From assembly GCF_042697365.1 (NCBI RefSeq), contig NZ_CP137604.1: DNA of 64,000 bases; one strand, given 5' to 3'. This DNA comes from Brucella pseudintermedia. Lineage in GTDB: Bacteria > Pseudomonadota > Alphaproteobacteria > Rhizobiales > Rhizobiaceae. Positions 46,229 to 54,423 of this stretch are shown here, one piece after another (position 1 is the first letter of the stretch; every line of letters starts with the position of its first letter). The translations under genes were made by a program, and so were the position numbers. Below the pieces are notes generated by a model, which was not told the DNA's origin, did no database searches, and was given only the letters and a program-made list of their open reading frames with translations.

Positions 46229-46543
46229 CTATTGTTTCCCGCCGTGATTGGCGGCGGTATGCTCATGATGCCGAATGACTTCCTTCACGATGAAGTTCAG
46301 GAATTTTTCAGCAAAATCGGGATCGAGGTTGGCGTCGACTGCAAGCGCGCGCAGACGTTCCACCTGACGCTTTTCGCGGGCCGGATCAGCCGGCGCGAGA
46401 CCGCGTTCAGCCTTCAGAACGCCGACAGCCTTGGTGCAGCGAAAACGCTCGGCCAGCATATGGATCAACGCCGCATCGATATTGTCGATGGAGGCGCGCA
46501 GTGCCAGAAGTTCAGCCGGTGCAGTATTCTGTTCGTCGCTCAT
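46229..46543 (-). CDS. Chorismate mutase (AroQ alpha type)
   Basis: A 104-residue monofunctional chorismate mutase converting chorismate to prephenate for Phe/Tyr synthesis. The three-helix AroQ fold is visible: LLALRASIDNIDAALIHMLAERF, then the conserved KAVGVLK Lys and DPAREKRQVERLRALA. It overlaps or abuts the ffh stop: a GTG at 46552 would overlap ffh by four bases, while ATG 46543 has AAGAAG upstream and is preferred. It is co-transcribed with ffh and rpsP. Confidence 0.92.
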   Translation of the reverse strand: MSDEQNTAPAELLALRASIDNIDAALIHMLAERFRCTKAVGVLKAERGLAPADPAREKRQVERLRALAVDANLDPDFAEKFLNFIVKEVIRHHEHTAANHGGKQ

Positions 46544-46548
46544 GATGC

Positions 46549-48120
46549 TCACTTCTTCTTCGGCAGCCCCGGAAGGCCGCCACCGAGACCGGGAAGCTTG
46601 GGTCCGCCCAGACCGGGCAGACCGCCCGGAAGTCCGCCGCCGGGAAGACCCGGCAAGCCGCCGCCTTTCGTCAGGCCCGCTGCTTCCGCCTGCTTGGCCA
46701 GCGCCTCAAGCTGCTTGGGGTCCATCTTGGAGAGATCGGGCATACCGCCCATTCCACTCAGACCGCCCAGCCCCATCTTATTCGCGAGACCGCCCATCAT
46801 CTGCTTCATCATTCCGCCCTTGCCCTTGCCCATGACTTTCATCATGTCGGCCATCTGGCGATGCATCTTGAGAAGCTTGTTGATGTCGGCGGCAGTGGTG
46901 CCGGAACCCTTGGCGATGCGCTGCTTGCGGCTGTGCTTGAGAATATCGGGATTGGCGCGCTCGGCCTTGGTCATGGAACCGATGATGGCGAGCTGACGGT
47001 CGAACACCTTGTCGTCGAGACCGGCGGCTGCCACCTTGTCCTTCATGCCTGCCATGCCCGGCATCATGCCCATGATGCCGCCCATGCCGCCGAGCTTCTT
47101 CATCTGCCTGAGCTGATCGGCAAGATCGTTGAGATCGAACTTGCCCGACTGCATCTTCTTGGCCATCGCGGCGGCTTTTTCCGCGTCGATGTTTTCGGCA
47201 GCTTTTTCGACCAGCGAAACAATGTCGCCCATGCCGAGAATGCGGTCCGCGATGCGCTTGGGATAAAACTCCTCAAGCGCATCCATCTTTTCGCCGGTGG
47301 CGATCAGCTTGATCGGCTTGCCGGTGATGGCGCGCATGGAAAGGGCGGCACCGCCGCGTCCGTCGCCGTCCATGCGGGTGAGCACAATGCCGGTAATGCC
47401 GACGCGCTCATCGAAATTGCGCGCCAGATTGACGGCGTCCTGACCGGTCAGGCTGTCGGCGACGAGCAGGATTTCATGCGGATTGGCGGCCTTGCGGATA
47501 TCCGCCATTTCCACCATCAGCGGCTCGTCGATATGCGTGCGGCCCGCGGTGTCGAGAATGACCACATCGTGCGCGCCAAGCTTTGCCGCCTGCACGGCGC
47601 GCTTGGCGATTTCCACCGGCGACTGGCCGGCAATGATCGGCAGCGTGTCGACGCCGGTCTGGATGCCAAGCTGGCGAAGCTGTTCCTGCGCTGCCGGACG
47701 GCGCGTATCGAGCGACGCCATCAGTACCTTCTTGCGCTGGCGCTCGGTCAGGCGCTTGGCGATCTTGCCCGTGGTGGTCGTCTTACCGGAGCCCTGCAAG
47801 CCGACCATCATGATGACGACGGGCGCAGGCGCGTTCAGGTCGATGGATACGCCCTCGGTGCCGAGCATCTCGACAAGTTCGTCATGGACGATCTTGACGA
47901 CCATCTGGCCGGGCTTGATGCTTTTGAGGATTTCAGCGCCAACGGCCTTTTCCCGCACCTTGTCGGTGAAGGAGCGAACCACTTCCAGCGAAACGTCGGC
48001 CTCGATCAGCGCGCGGCGCACTTCGCGCAGCGCCGCCGTCACGTCGGCTTCTGAAAGAGCGCCGCGTCCGGTCAGGCCGTTCAGGATGGAGCCAAGACGC
48101 TCCTGAAGTGATTCAAACAT
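46549..48120 (-). CDS. ffh: Signal recognition particle protein Ffh/SRP54
   Basis: A 523-residue GTPase that binds the 4.5S RNA and signal peptides at the ribosome. N domain MFESLQERLGSILNGLTG, G1 loop GLQGSGKTTTTGKIA, DTRRPAAQEQL and DTAGRTHIDEPL are present. The methionine-rich M domain (LGGMGGIMGMMPGMAGMKDK, QMADMMKVMGKGKGGMMKQM) is followed by a Gly/Pro/Leu-rich C-terminal tail of about 40 residues. Start ATG 48120; the frame is open a further 111 codons upstream but that part has no homology. It is the first gene of the ffh-CM-rpsP operon. Confidence 0.97.
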   Translation of the reverse strand: MFESLQERLGSILNGLTGRGALSEADVTAALREVRRALIEADVSLEVVRSFTDKVREKAVGAEILKSIKPGQMVVKIVHDELVEMLGTEGVSIDLNAPAPVVIMMVGLQGSGKTTTTGKIAKRLTERQRKKVLMASLDTRRPAAQEQLRQLGIQTGVDTLPIIAGQSPVEIAKRAVQAAKLGAHDVVILDTAGRTHIDEPLMVEMADIRKAANPHEILLVADSLTGQDAVNLARNFDERVGITGIVLTRMDGDGRGGAALSMRAITGKPIKLIATGEKMDALEEFYPKRIADRILGMGDIVSLVEKAAENIDAEKAAAMAKKMQSGKFDLNDLADQLRQMKKLGGMGGIMGMMPGMAGMKDKVAAAGLDDKVFDRQLAIIGSMTKAERANPDILKHSRKQRIAKGSGTTAADINKLLKMHRQMADMMKVMGKGKGGMMKQMMGGLANKMGLGGLSGMGGMPDLSKMDPKQLEALAKQAEAAGLTKGGGLPGLPGGGLPGGLPGLGGPKLPGLGGGLPGLPKKK

Positions 48121-48482
48121 CGAATTTCCTTTTAATCCGAGAAGAGGCTTATGCTTCGTCAGGGATAAATCGTCCCGTGGCTCTGCCAGTTCAAGAAGCA
48201 ACCAAAGCGGTACAGCACCCGAGGGCGCATCGCGCTGTCGGATGTGGACCTCCGGGATCGCTTTATACCATGATGGGTCCCGGTCGGTGGCTCGCGTTCT
48301 GAAGATCGCGGATAGATTGGTGCAGGCTTTAAGGCGATCGGCCCGCAATGTCAAGCAAAAGGCCGGAATACGCTGAAACCGGCCCCTGTTTCCCTTGGGC
48401 GCATCTCGTTCCGAAAATCGTTTCACACTTTTCCGGATGCGCCCCTGAAACAAACCGGGGCCGGTTTCACGTTCGATTGCGT
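48121..48482. other. Region upstream of ffh with a nested palindrome
   Basis: 362 bases. The first 250 (48121-48370) should hold the ffh promoter and leader. The ffh frame stays open through it without stops, but the translation is not protein-like. I looked for 4.5S SRP RNA (a GGAAGGAAGCAGCC-like loop) and did not find it. The part from 48372 is a repeat described separately. Confidence 0.5.
48372..48470. repeat. Nested palindromic repeat between lldP and ffh
   Basis: The outer arms GAAACCGGCCCCTGTTT (about 48375-48391) and AAACCGGGGCCGGTTTC (about 48452-48468) flank an inner hairpin GCGCATC-tcgttCCGAAAA ... TTTTCCG-GATGCGC (48400-48442). The inner part is a family B rhizobial element. It lies just after the lldP stop and may act as its terminator. 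Confidence 0.6.
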
Positions 48483-50186
48483 TTATTGTGCCGCGACACC
48501 GGCCAGCGGGTCGCCGATGCCCAGCACATAAAGCCCGATCATCAGCAGCGTTCCCGCCAGCACCACATAATAGATCGTGGGGATGACGGTCATGCGCAGG
48601 GTGGTGCCTTCGCGCCCCAGCAAGCCGACAGTCGCCGAAGCCGCAACCACGTTGTGGATCGCGATCATGTTGCCCGCCGCAGCACCGACCGACTGGCCGG
48701 CAACCATCAGCGCACCGGAAATGCCGAGCCCTTCCGCCACGCCATATTGGAACTGGCTGAGCATGAGGTTCGATACCGTGTTGGAGCCTGCAAGGAACGC
48801 GCCCAGCGCACCGACGGACGGCGCGAAGAACGGATAAACGTTTCCGACTTCCGTCGCCACCCAGTCGGCCACCATCAGCGGCATGCTGACCAGTTCCTTG
48901 CCGTTGACGCCGGAATTGATCATGACACGCACCATCGGCACGGTGAACAGAAGCACGAAGCCCGCGCCCACCAGCGTCTTGGTGCTTTCACCGAAAGCCT
49001 TGGCGAACTGCCCGCCATTCATGCGATGCAGGAAGAAGGTGATCACGCAGACGATGACCAGAAGGCCGCCCGGCAGGAAGAGCGGCGTGAAATCGCCGCC
49101 GATCCCGGCTTCGCCCATGATGTCCTTGGCAACGAAGGTGATCGACTTCAGCGCATCGCCCACGGACGGGAACACGCGGCTGACGACGAGGAAAATCGCC
49201 AGAAGCACATAGGGCGTCCATGCCAGCGCCAGCGGAATCTTCTTCGATGTCAGCTCATCGAGCTTGATTTCGACGCTGCCGAGCCAGGTTGAGGGCCATT
49301 CCGATGCGGGTGGGAAATCCCAGGTCTGCTTCGGCATGAGAAAGCCGCTGCGCGCTGCGAATGTCGCCAGCGCCAGACCGACGAGACCGCCGATCATGGA
49401 CGGAAATTCTGCGCCGAGGAAAACCGCGCTCAACACATAGGGGATGGTGAACGAGAAGGCGGCGAACAGCGCAAAAGGCAGAATGGCAAGGCCTTCCGTC
49501 CAGGAGCGGTTGCGCCCGAAGAAACGGGTCATGAGGACCACAAGGAACAGCGGCATGAACGTGCCGCACAGCGCGTGCAGGATCGCCACTTCCGATGTGA
49601 TGATATGGAAGAACTGCTCCCAGCCCGAGCCGACGCCCTGCAATTGCGCCGTCAGCGCCTCGCGATTGAGACCGGACTGAACGCCGACGATGAGCGGTGT
49701 GCCGACGGCCCCGAACGAGACCGGCGTGGACTGGATCACCAGTCCGAACGTGACGGCGGCAAGCGCAGGAAACCCGACCGCCACCATCAGCGGCGCCACC
49801 ACGGCGGCAGGCGTGCCGAAACCGGATGCGCCCTCGATGAACGAGCCGAACAGCCAGGCAATCAGGAATACCTGGATGCGGCGGTCCGGGCTGATCTGGG
49901 CGAAGCCCGATCGGATGGCGGAAATGCCGCCCGAATATTTAAGTGTGTTGAGAAGCAGTATCGCCCCGAAAATGATCCAGAGCAGGCCCGCCGTCTGGAT
50001 CAGGCCCTGAATGGTCGAGGCGATGACCCGGTTGCCGCTCATGCCCCAGATCGCCATGGCGATCACCACGGTCAGCACATAGGTCACCGGCATCGCGATG
50101 CGGGCCTGAACACGAAATCCAACCAGCATGACGCCGGCTACAAGAATTGGCAGAAACGCAAATAGCGCAAGAAATCCGTTCGACAT
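48483..50186 (-). CDS. L-lactate permease family transporter (LldP/LctP)
   Basis: 567 residues with about 13 hydrophobic segments. Family signatures include FGSFIEGASGFGTPAAVVAPLMVAVGFPAL, QSTPVSFGAVGTPLIVG and GAFLAGSNTVSNLMLSQFQYGVAEGLG. The likely substrates are L-lactate or glycolate, taken up with protons; the exact substrate is inferred. ATG 50186 follows GGGGAGGA. It stands alone: no lactate dehydrogenase or regulator adjoins it. Confidence 0.9.
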   Translation of the reverse strand: MSNGFLALFAFLPILVAGVMLVGFRVQARIAMPVTYVLTVVIAMAIWGMSGNRVIASTIQGLIQTAGLLWIIFGAILLLNTLKYSGGISAIRSGFAQISPDRRIQVFLIAWLFGSFIEGASGFGTPAAVVAPLMVAVGFPALAAVTFGLVIQSTPVSFGAVGTPLIVGVQSGLNREALTAQLQGVGSGWEQFFHIITSEVAILHALCGTFMPLFLVVLMTRFFGRNRSWTEGLAILPFALFAAFSFTIPYVLSAVFLGAEFPSMIGGLVGLALATFAARSGFLMPKQTWDFPPASEWPSTWLGSVEIKLDELTSKKIPLALAWTPYVLLAIFLVVSRVFPSVGDALKSITFVAKDIMGEAGIGGDFTPLFLPGGLLVIVCVITFFLHRMNGGQFAKAFGESTKTLVGAGFVLLFTVPMVRVMINSGVNGKELVSMPLMVADWVATEVGNVYPFFAPSVGALGAFLAGSNTVSNLMLSQFQYGVAEGLGISGALMVAGQSVGAAAGNMIAIHNVVAASATVGLLGREGTTLRMTVIPTIYYVVLAGTLLMIGLYVLGIGDPLAGVAAQ

Positions 50187-50473
50187 GTGGCGTCCTCCCC
50201 GTCAATGTCACGAACGTTGAAACTAGCTATGAAACGCTGGTAAAGAGTTTTTACCAGTCAGACCATAAGCAATAGGTATGAAAGCCACAGCTTCCAAGCA
50301 AAAAATTTCACCCGTCACCGGGCGCGAACAAAAGCTTGCTGTTTTGATGCAAAAATGTTTGTAAGCGCGGCATTTCGCACGTGCCTCTGCCCGTTTTGCC
50401 GTTGCCGCATGACATTTGGTGTAAGGAATGGCAAATTCGCGTTGAGGTCGAATCAACTCCAAAGGAGAAACGA
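50187..50473. other. Divergent promoter region lldP / lytic transglycosylase
   Basis: 287 bases between two divergent starts. The lldP-proximal side is A+T-richer. No convincing operator palindrome or RNA gene is visible. Confidence 0.4.
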
Positions 50474-51298
50474 ATGGCATTGGTTGCCAAGGGCCGGACT
50501 TGGACGGCAGCAGCAGTTCTTGCAATGGGCATGATGACGGGAACGGGCATTGCCGAGGCAGCCCAGTGTGGCAACAACGCCGCCGGTTATAATGCCTGGC
50601 TCCAGCAAACCCTGAAGGAAGCGCCGTCGCGCGGCGTTGGCAAGGTGGCTCTCAATGCGCTGGCCAACACCAAATATGCGCAGGCCACCATCAATGCCGA
50701 CCGCAATCAGAAGAGCTTCAAGCTCTCCTTTGAAGACTTCATGAAGAAGCGCGGCGCCGACACCATCATCAAGCGCGGCCGCGCCCAGAAGCAGCAGAAC
50801 GCCGCTCTCTTCGCGGCGATCGAGAAGCGTTATGGCGTTCCGGCCGGCCCGCTGATCGCCATCTGGGGCATGGAAACCGGCTTCGGCTCCTATCTCGGCA
50901 AGCAGCACACGCTGTCGGCCGTTGCAACGCTGGCCTATGACTGCCGCCGTTCCGAATACTTCACCGGCCAGCTCTATGCCGCTCTCAAGCTCATCGATCA
51001 GGGTGACCTCAGCCCGCAGGCGGTAGGCGCGATGCATGGTGAAGTCGGCCAGACCCAGTTCATGCCGGCAAATGTCCTGAAGTATGGCGTCAGCGGTTCG
51101 GGCGGCGCCCATTTCGACCTGCGCAACAAGGCGGACGCGCTGCATTCGACCGCGAACTTCCTCGTCGGCCACGGCTGGCGGCGCGGTGCAGGCTATCAGC
51201 CGGGCGAACCGAACTACGGCGCGATCCAGGGCTGGAATGCCGCGCAGGTCTACCAGCGCGCCATCGCCGTCATGGGCAAGGCCATCGACGGGAATTAA
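50474..51298 (+). CDS. Secreted lytic murein transglycosylase
   Basis: A 274-residue periplasmic enzyme. Signal peptide residues 1-28 (AAAVLAMGMMTGTGIAEA-A). The transglycosylase domain has the catalytic glutamate in LIAIWGMETGFGSYLGK and the conserved GEVGQTQFMPANVLKYG and GHGWRRGAGYQPGEPN segments. These fit the MltB/SLT_2 family. There is no lipobox, so it is a soluble periplasmic form, smaller than typical MltB. Start ATG 50474 has AAAGGAG. Confidence 0.9.
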   Translation: MALVAKGRTWTAAAVLAMGMMTGTGIAEAAQCGNNAAGYNAWLQQTLKEAPSRGVGKVALNALANTKYAQATINADRNQKSFKLSFEDFMKKRGADTIIKRGRAQKQQNAALFAAIEKRYGVPAGPLIAIWGMETGFGSYLGKQHTLSAVATLAYDCRRSEYFTGQLYAALKLIDQGDLSPQAVGAMHGEVGQTQFMPANVLKYGVSGSGGAHFDLRNKADALHSTANFLVGHGWRRGAGYQPGEPNYGAIQGWNAAQVYQRAIAVMGKAIDGN

Positions 51299-51346
51299 AG
51301 CATGGTTCCGAAAAGCGGGAACCGGTTTTCGGAAAAAATCATGCTC
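51299..51346. repeat. Rhizobial intergenic repeat, family B
   Basis: AGCATGGTTCCGAAAAGC-GGGAACC-GGTTTTCGGAAAAAATCATGCT: an imperfect palindrome with GCATG/CATGC ends and CCGAAAAGC / TTTTCGG arms. It is immediately after the transglycosylase stop and related to the element at 12800. Confidence 0.8.
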
Positions 51347-51609
51347 CAATAAAAATTCGGAGCGGGAGGAAGATTTAGTTCAAATCGTCCCGCTCTCAGG
51401 CCGCGATCCGCAATTTCGCTTTGAAATTGCCACAGAAAAGCCGCAAGTTTCACAAAATAGCCCCAATCTTTGGGGCTATTTTTGTATGTTCTGATGCGAT
51501 TTTTCGCGTTTTGGGAAGAAAATCACCGATTTCCGATGGCCAAAATAAGGCAACGGCCCCTCTCGACATGAAAGGAACCGTTCCCAAAACACTCTTCTCG
51601 AATATTCGA
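51347..51609. other. Gap between convergent transglycosylase and carbonic anhydrase genes
   Basis: Besides the strong hairpin at 51455-51483 I see nothing gene-like. A small GGAACCG/CGGTTCC-type similarity near 51570 may be a repeat trace. Confidence 0.4.
51455..51483. terminator. Bidirectional intrinsic terminator
   Basis: A perfect 13-bp stem AAAATAGCCCCAA (51455-51467) and TTGGGGCTATTTT (51471-51483) has a 3-base loop. A/T ends give U-runs in both directions (TTTTTG on plus; TTTTGTGAAAC on minus). It lies between convergent genes and should end both transcripts, although it is about 130-160 bases from each stop codon. Confidence 0.8.
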
Positions 51610-52254
51610 TCAGGCTGGATCGGGCCGCTTGAAATCACCTGTCTGGTGATCCATCACCCAAAGCTCGCCGGTCGAAATATCGAACCATGCGCCATGCAGT
51701 GTCAGCTTGCCCTTCTTCTCCAGAATATCGACGCAGGGAAATGTGCGCAGATTGTTGATGGAGTAGCGGATGGAGATGCGCTCCAGCGCCGTCTGGCGTT
51801 CGCTCTGCGTCATGAGTTGGTTGCCGCTGACAGCTTCGGCGGCGGGCGCGATCAGGCTCATCCATTTTCCGATGAAGTCGCCCGGGGAAAGCGGTGCGCT
51901 TTCGGTGTCGAGCGCCGCCTTGATGCCGCCGCAGCGGCCATGGCCCATCACGACGATATTCTTCACCTTGAGGCTCTGAACCGCGAATTCCAGTGCGGCG
52001 GAAGCGGCATGATATTCGCCATCGGGCTCATAGGGCGGAATGAGGTTGGCAACATTGCGCAGGACGAAGATTTCGCCGGGCGCCGTGTTGAAGATGGTTT
52101 CGGGAGCCGCACGGGAATCACAGCACGCGATAACCAGCGTTTCGGGTGATTGTCCCTTGTCGGCCAAATGGCGGTATCGTGCGGTTTCATGGGCAAAATG
52201 CTCGCGCATGAAGGTTCGATAACCGGCGAGAAGTGAGTCTGGAAGATCAACCAT
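51610..52254 (-). CDS. Beta-class carbonic anhydrase
   Basis: A 214-residue zinc enzyme interconverting CO2 and bicarbonate. Zinc ligands and the Asp-Arg dyad are in VIACCDSRAAPETIF and VVMGHGRCGGIKAAL (Cys, Asp-Arg, His, Cys). The PYEPDG segment and C-terminal helices are normal for proteobacterial beta-CAs. It provides bicarbonate for carboxylases and pH balance. Brucella has more than one beta-CA; which paralogue this is cannot be stated by eye. Confidence 0.95.
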   Translation of the reverse strand: MVDLPDSLLAGYRTFMREHFAHETARYRHLADKGQSPETLVIACCDSRAAPETIFNTAPGEIFVLRNVANLIPPYEPDGEYHAASAALEFAVQSLKVKNIVVMGHGRCGGIKAALDTESAPLSPGDFIGKWMSLIAPAAEAVSGNQLMTQSERQTALERISIRYSINNLRTFPCVDILEKKGKLTLHGAWFDISTGELWVMDHQTGDFKRPDPA

Positions 52255-52355
52255 ATTTTTCCAATATCCCTATCGAAAAGCGAGATCAATCGAAATGCAC
52301 GATACGGGCTGCGTCGAATTGGACGCAGGTTTCCGCTGGCATTCACGCATGTTTC

Positions 52356-53075
52356 TCAAGCCCATATCGCCATGCGCAGACCGAAATCGTCGCGTTCCAC
52401 ATGGCCGGGATACGGACGCGCCTCGCCACGTGCATGGCGACGGGCCACGAGATACATGGCGCAGGCATCGAGAAAGTCATCCTCCTTCGCGCCGCGCGGA
52501 ACCGGACTTTGCAAAAAATCTTCCGGCAGTCCGCAGCCGCGCAGCAATGCCCGGCGCTCGCCCAGACCTTCCGGGTTTACGCGGCCCTTGATCTTCTTGG
52601 GCAGCGCCATGGCCTTCATGCCGTTCAGCGCGGCAAAAGCCAGTTCGGGATGCGATTCGATGACGCGCATCGCAAGTCCGGCATCGCCGCGCAACAAGGC
52701 ATCAAGCTCGCAAATCTTCGGGAAAAGCCCGAATGCCTGCCTCGAAACCTTGCGCGGCGGATCGGTCCGTTCGAGCGACCGGGAACAGCTTTCGCGGTAA
52801 TCCGGGGCATAAACGGCAGCGCGCGGCGGAATGGAGAAAAGGCTCGATTGCCTTTCACCGAGATGCGCCCGCGCGGCCCGCTCCGCCGAACGCGCGCCCT
52901 TTTCGGGCAGACCGATCGGCATATCGACAGCAATGATCGCCTTGTCGGGCAGCGACGCCGCCAGGACGGCAAAGCTACCGAACACTTCGGCCCGCAAGCC
53001 CCCGCCCTCGCCGATCACCGCGATCCAGCCGCCGGGACAGCCATCGACGCCAGCGAACATGGCGGCGGTCTGCAT
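52356..53075 (-). CDS. DUF429 family protein (predicted nuclease-like fold)
   Basis: A 239-residue cytoplasmic protein. It opens MFAGVDGCPGGWIAV, with VDMPIGLPE, EAHPE-like IESHPELAFAALNG and KEDDFLDACAMYLVARR acidic segments. This set of conserved Asp/Glu residues defines DUF429, proposed to have an RNase H-like fold. Its ATG 53075 overlaps the pdxY stop (TGATG), so it is translationally coupled to pyridoxal kinase. No function is established; the tight coupling is the only clue to its role. Confidence 0.85.
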   Translation of the reverse strand: MQTAAMFAGVDGCPGGWIAVIGEGGGLRAEVFGSFAVLAASLPDKAIIAVDMPIGLPEKGARSAERAARAHLGERQSSLFSIPPRAAVYAPDYRESCSRSLERTDPPRKVSRQAFGLFPKICELDALLRGDAGLAMRVIESHPELAFAALNGMKAMALPKKIKGRVNPEGLGERRALLRGCGLPEDFLQSPVPRGAKEDDFLDACAMYLVARRHARGEARPYPGHVERDDFGLRMAIWA

Positions 53076-53971
53076 CAGGCGCGAAATCCCTTGGTCGGAT
53101 GCATCAGCCGCCGCGTCTGCACCATGGCCATCGGCGTTGCAAGGCTCGATGCATCGGCCTCCAGCATCAGCTCGTCCGCGCCCCGCTTGGCCGAACGCGC
53201 CATGATCTCGAACACCGCCGCCGTTGTGCTTTGCAGCATCTTTTCCTCGGTCATGCCCGAAAGACGCCGCGCCAGAAACACCGCCGAGGTCAGATCGCCA
53301 AGCCCGTTGGTCGGGCCATCGACACGGCGATGCTCGGCCATCAGCGCCATGGTCGGGGTCAGCAGAATATTGCCGATACTGCCGGTCATCAGCGGAAAGG
53401 CCGATGTGACCAGCATGGTCGCCGGACCGGCTTCGAGCGCTGCTTCCATCAAGGCGGTATTGTCTTCGAGCGGCACGCCCGTCAGCCAGGAAAGCTCGAA
53501 CCGGTTGGGCGTCGCAATATCGGCGAGCGGCAGAAGCCTGTCGCGAATGCCGGTCGCCGTCGCTTCGGGCACGTAAAGCCCCTTCTCGTCGCCGATGACC
53601 GGATCGCAGAGATAGACGGCTTGCGGATTTTTCGCCTTCACGGTCTTGACCAGTCCGGCAACGGCCTCCGCCTGTTCGGGATGGCCGAGATAGCCGGTCA
53701 GGATAGCGCCCACTTCGCCAAGCCATGGCGCGCGCTCGAGATCCTGCATCAGGCGCGAAAACTCTTCCGCCGGCGGCACGATGCGCCCCGCCGGAGCGCC
53801 CGGAACTCCGTGTCCCGGATGCCATGGCAGCACCACGGTCGGCACGGCCCAGACTGGAAAACCCAGTGTTTCCAATGCGAAAACGGCAGCCCGATTGCCG
53901 ACCGATCCGCGCACGACGTGGCTTGAGATGACAATAACGGTTGTTGCATCCGAAGGCGCTGAAAGCGTCAT
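53075..53971 (-). CDS. pdxY: Pyridoxal kinase
   Basis: 298 residues, a ribokinase-superfamily kinase that phosphorylates pyridoxal to PLP. N-terminal VIVISSHVVRGSVGNRAAVFALE gives the substrate-binding Ser/Val motif. CDPVIGDEKGLYV carries a nucleotide-binding Asp. The C-terminal GLGDLTSAVFLAR supplies the catalytic Asp of the GxGD motif. Start ATG 53971; the longer frame to 54181 overlaps the upstream small gene and is not coding. It lies after a small membrane protein gene (seven-base gap) and is coupled to the DUF429 gene. Confidence 0.93.
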   Translation of the reverse strand: MTLSAPSDATTVIVISSHVVRGSVGNRAAVFALETLGFPVWAVPTVVLPWHPGHGVPGAPAGRIVPPAEEFSRLMQDLERAPWLGEVGAILTGYLGHPEQAEAVAGLVKTVKAKNPQAVYLCDPVIGDEKGLYVPEATATGIRDRLLPLADIATPNRFELSWLTGVPLEDNTALMEAALEAGPATMLVTSAFPLMTGSIGNILLTPTMALMAEHRRVDGPTNGLGDLTSAVFLARRLSGMTEEKMLQSTTAAVFEIMARSAKRGADELMLEADASSLATPMAMVQTRRLMHPTKGFRA

Positions 53972-53978
53972 TGGGCAC

Positions 53979-54260
53979 CTAGCTTTGCATGAGATAGAAA
54001 ATGAGCCAGACGATGATCGCCAGCGTGATGAGGAAGCCGAGCCCGCGCCCGACGCGCGTGGCCCAAAGCTCGATGGGATCATTTTCGGGGGCGTCGGCGG
54101 CGGCCAGATGTTGCGTAGTGCGGAAAAAACCGCGCCGCACAATGCCTTCGGCCCCGGTCTGCTCGCGCTCCAGCCGGTCAAGAATGCGTTGGGCCTCTTC
54201 CTGGCGCTCGCGCCCCGGTCCGCCGCCTTCCCCTATGCCCGCCTGCTGGCGCTCGCCCAT
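53979..54260 (-). CDS. Small single-pass membrane protein
   Basis: A 93-residue protein. A charged, glycine-rich N-terminus (MGERQQAGIGEGGGPGRERQEEAQRILDRLERE) is followed by a C-terminal hydrophobic helix (LGFLITLAIIVWLIFYLMQS). No family is recognised, although similar short proteins lie upstream of pdxY in relatives. GGCAGG precedes ATG 54260. It is co-directional with pdxY and the DUF429 gene. Confidence 0.75.
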   Translation of the reverse strand: MGERQQAGIGEGGGPGRERQEEAQRILDRLEREQTGAEGIVRRGFFRTTQHLAAADAPENDPIELWATRVGRGLGFLITLAIIVWLIFYLMQS

Positions 54261-54423
54261 GCCCTGCCTGCCTTTGCAATGACTCAGTGTGGTGGATTTG
54301 AAGTTCGTTCGCAACCCACTCCGAAGTGATACGAATTTCGGAATCGCCACACTCGTTTCCAACAGAGGAAACAGCCACAGCATCACGCTCAACAGGCCGT
54401 TCTGCAAGTAGTTTATTGCAGTC

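Noticed and set aside
48121..48370. A 4.5S SRP RNA gene upstream of ffh
   Set aside because: I looked for the conserved GGAAGGAAGCAGCC-type loop on both strands and did not find it.
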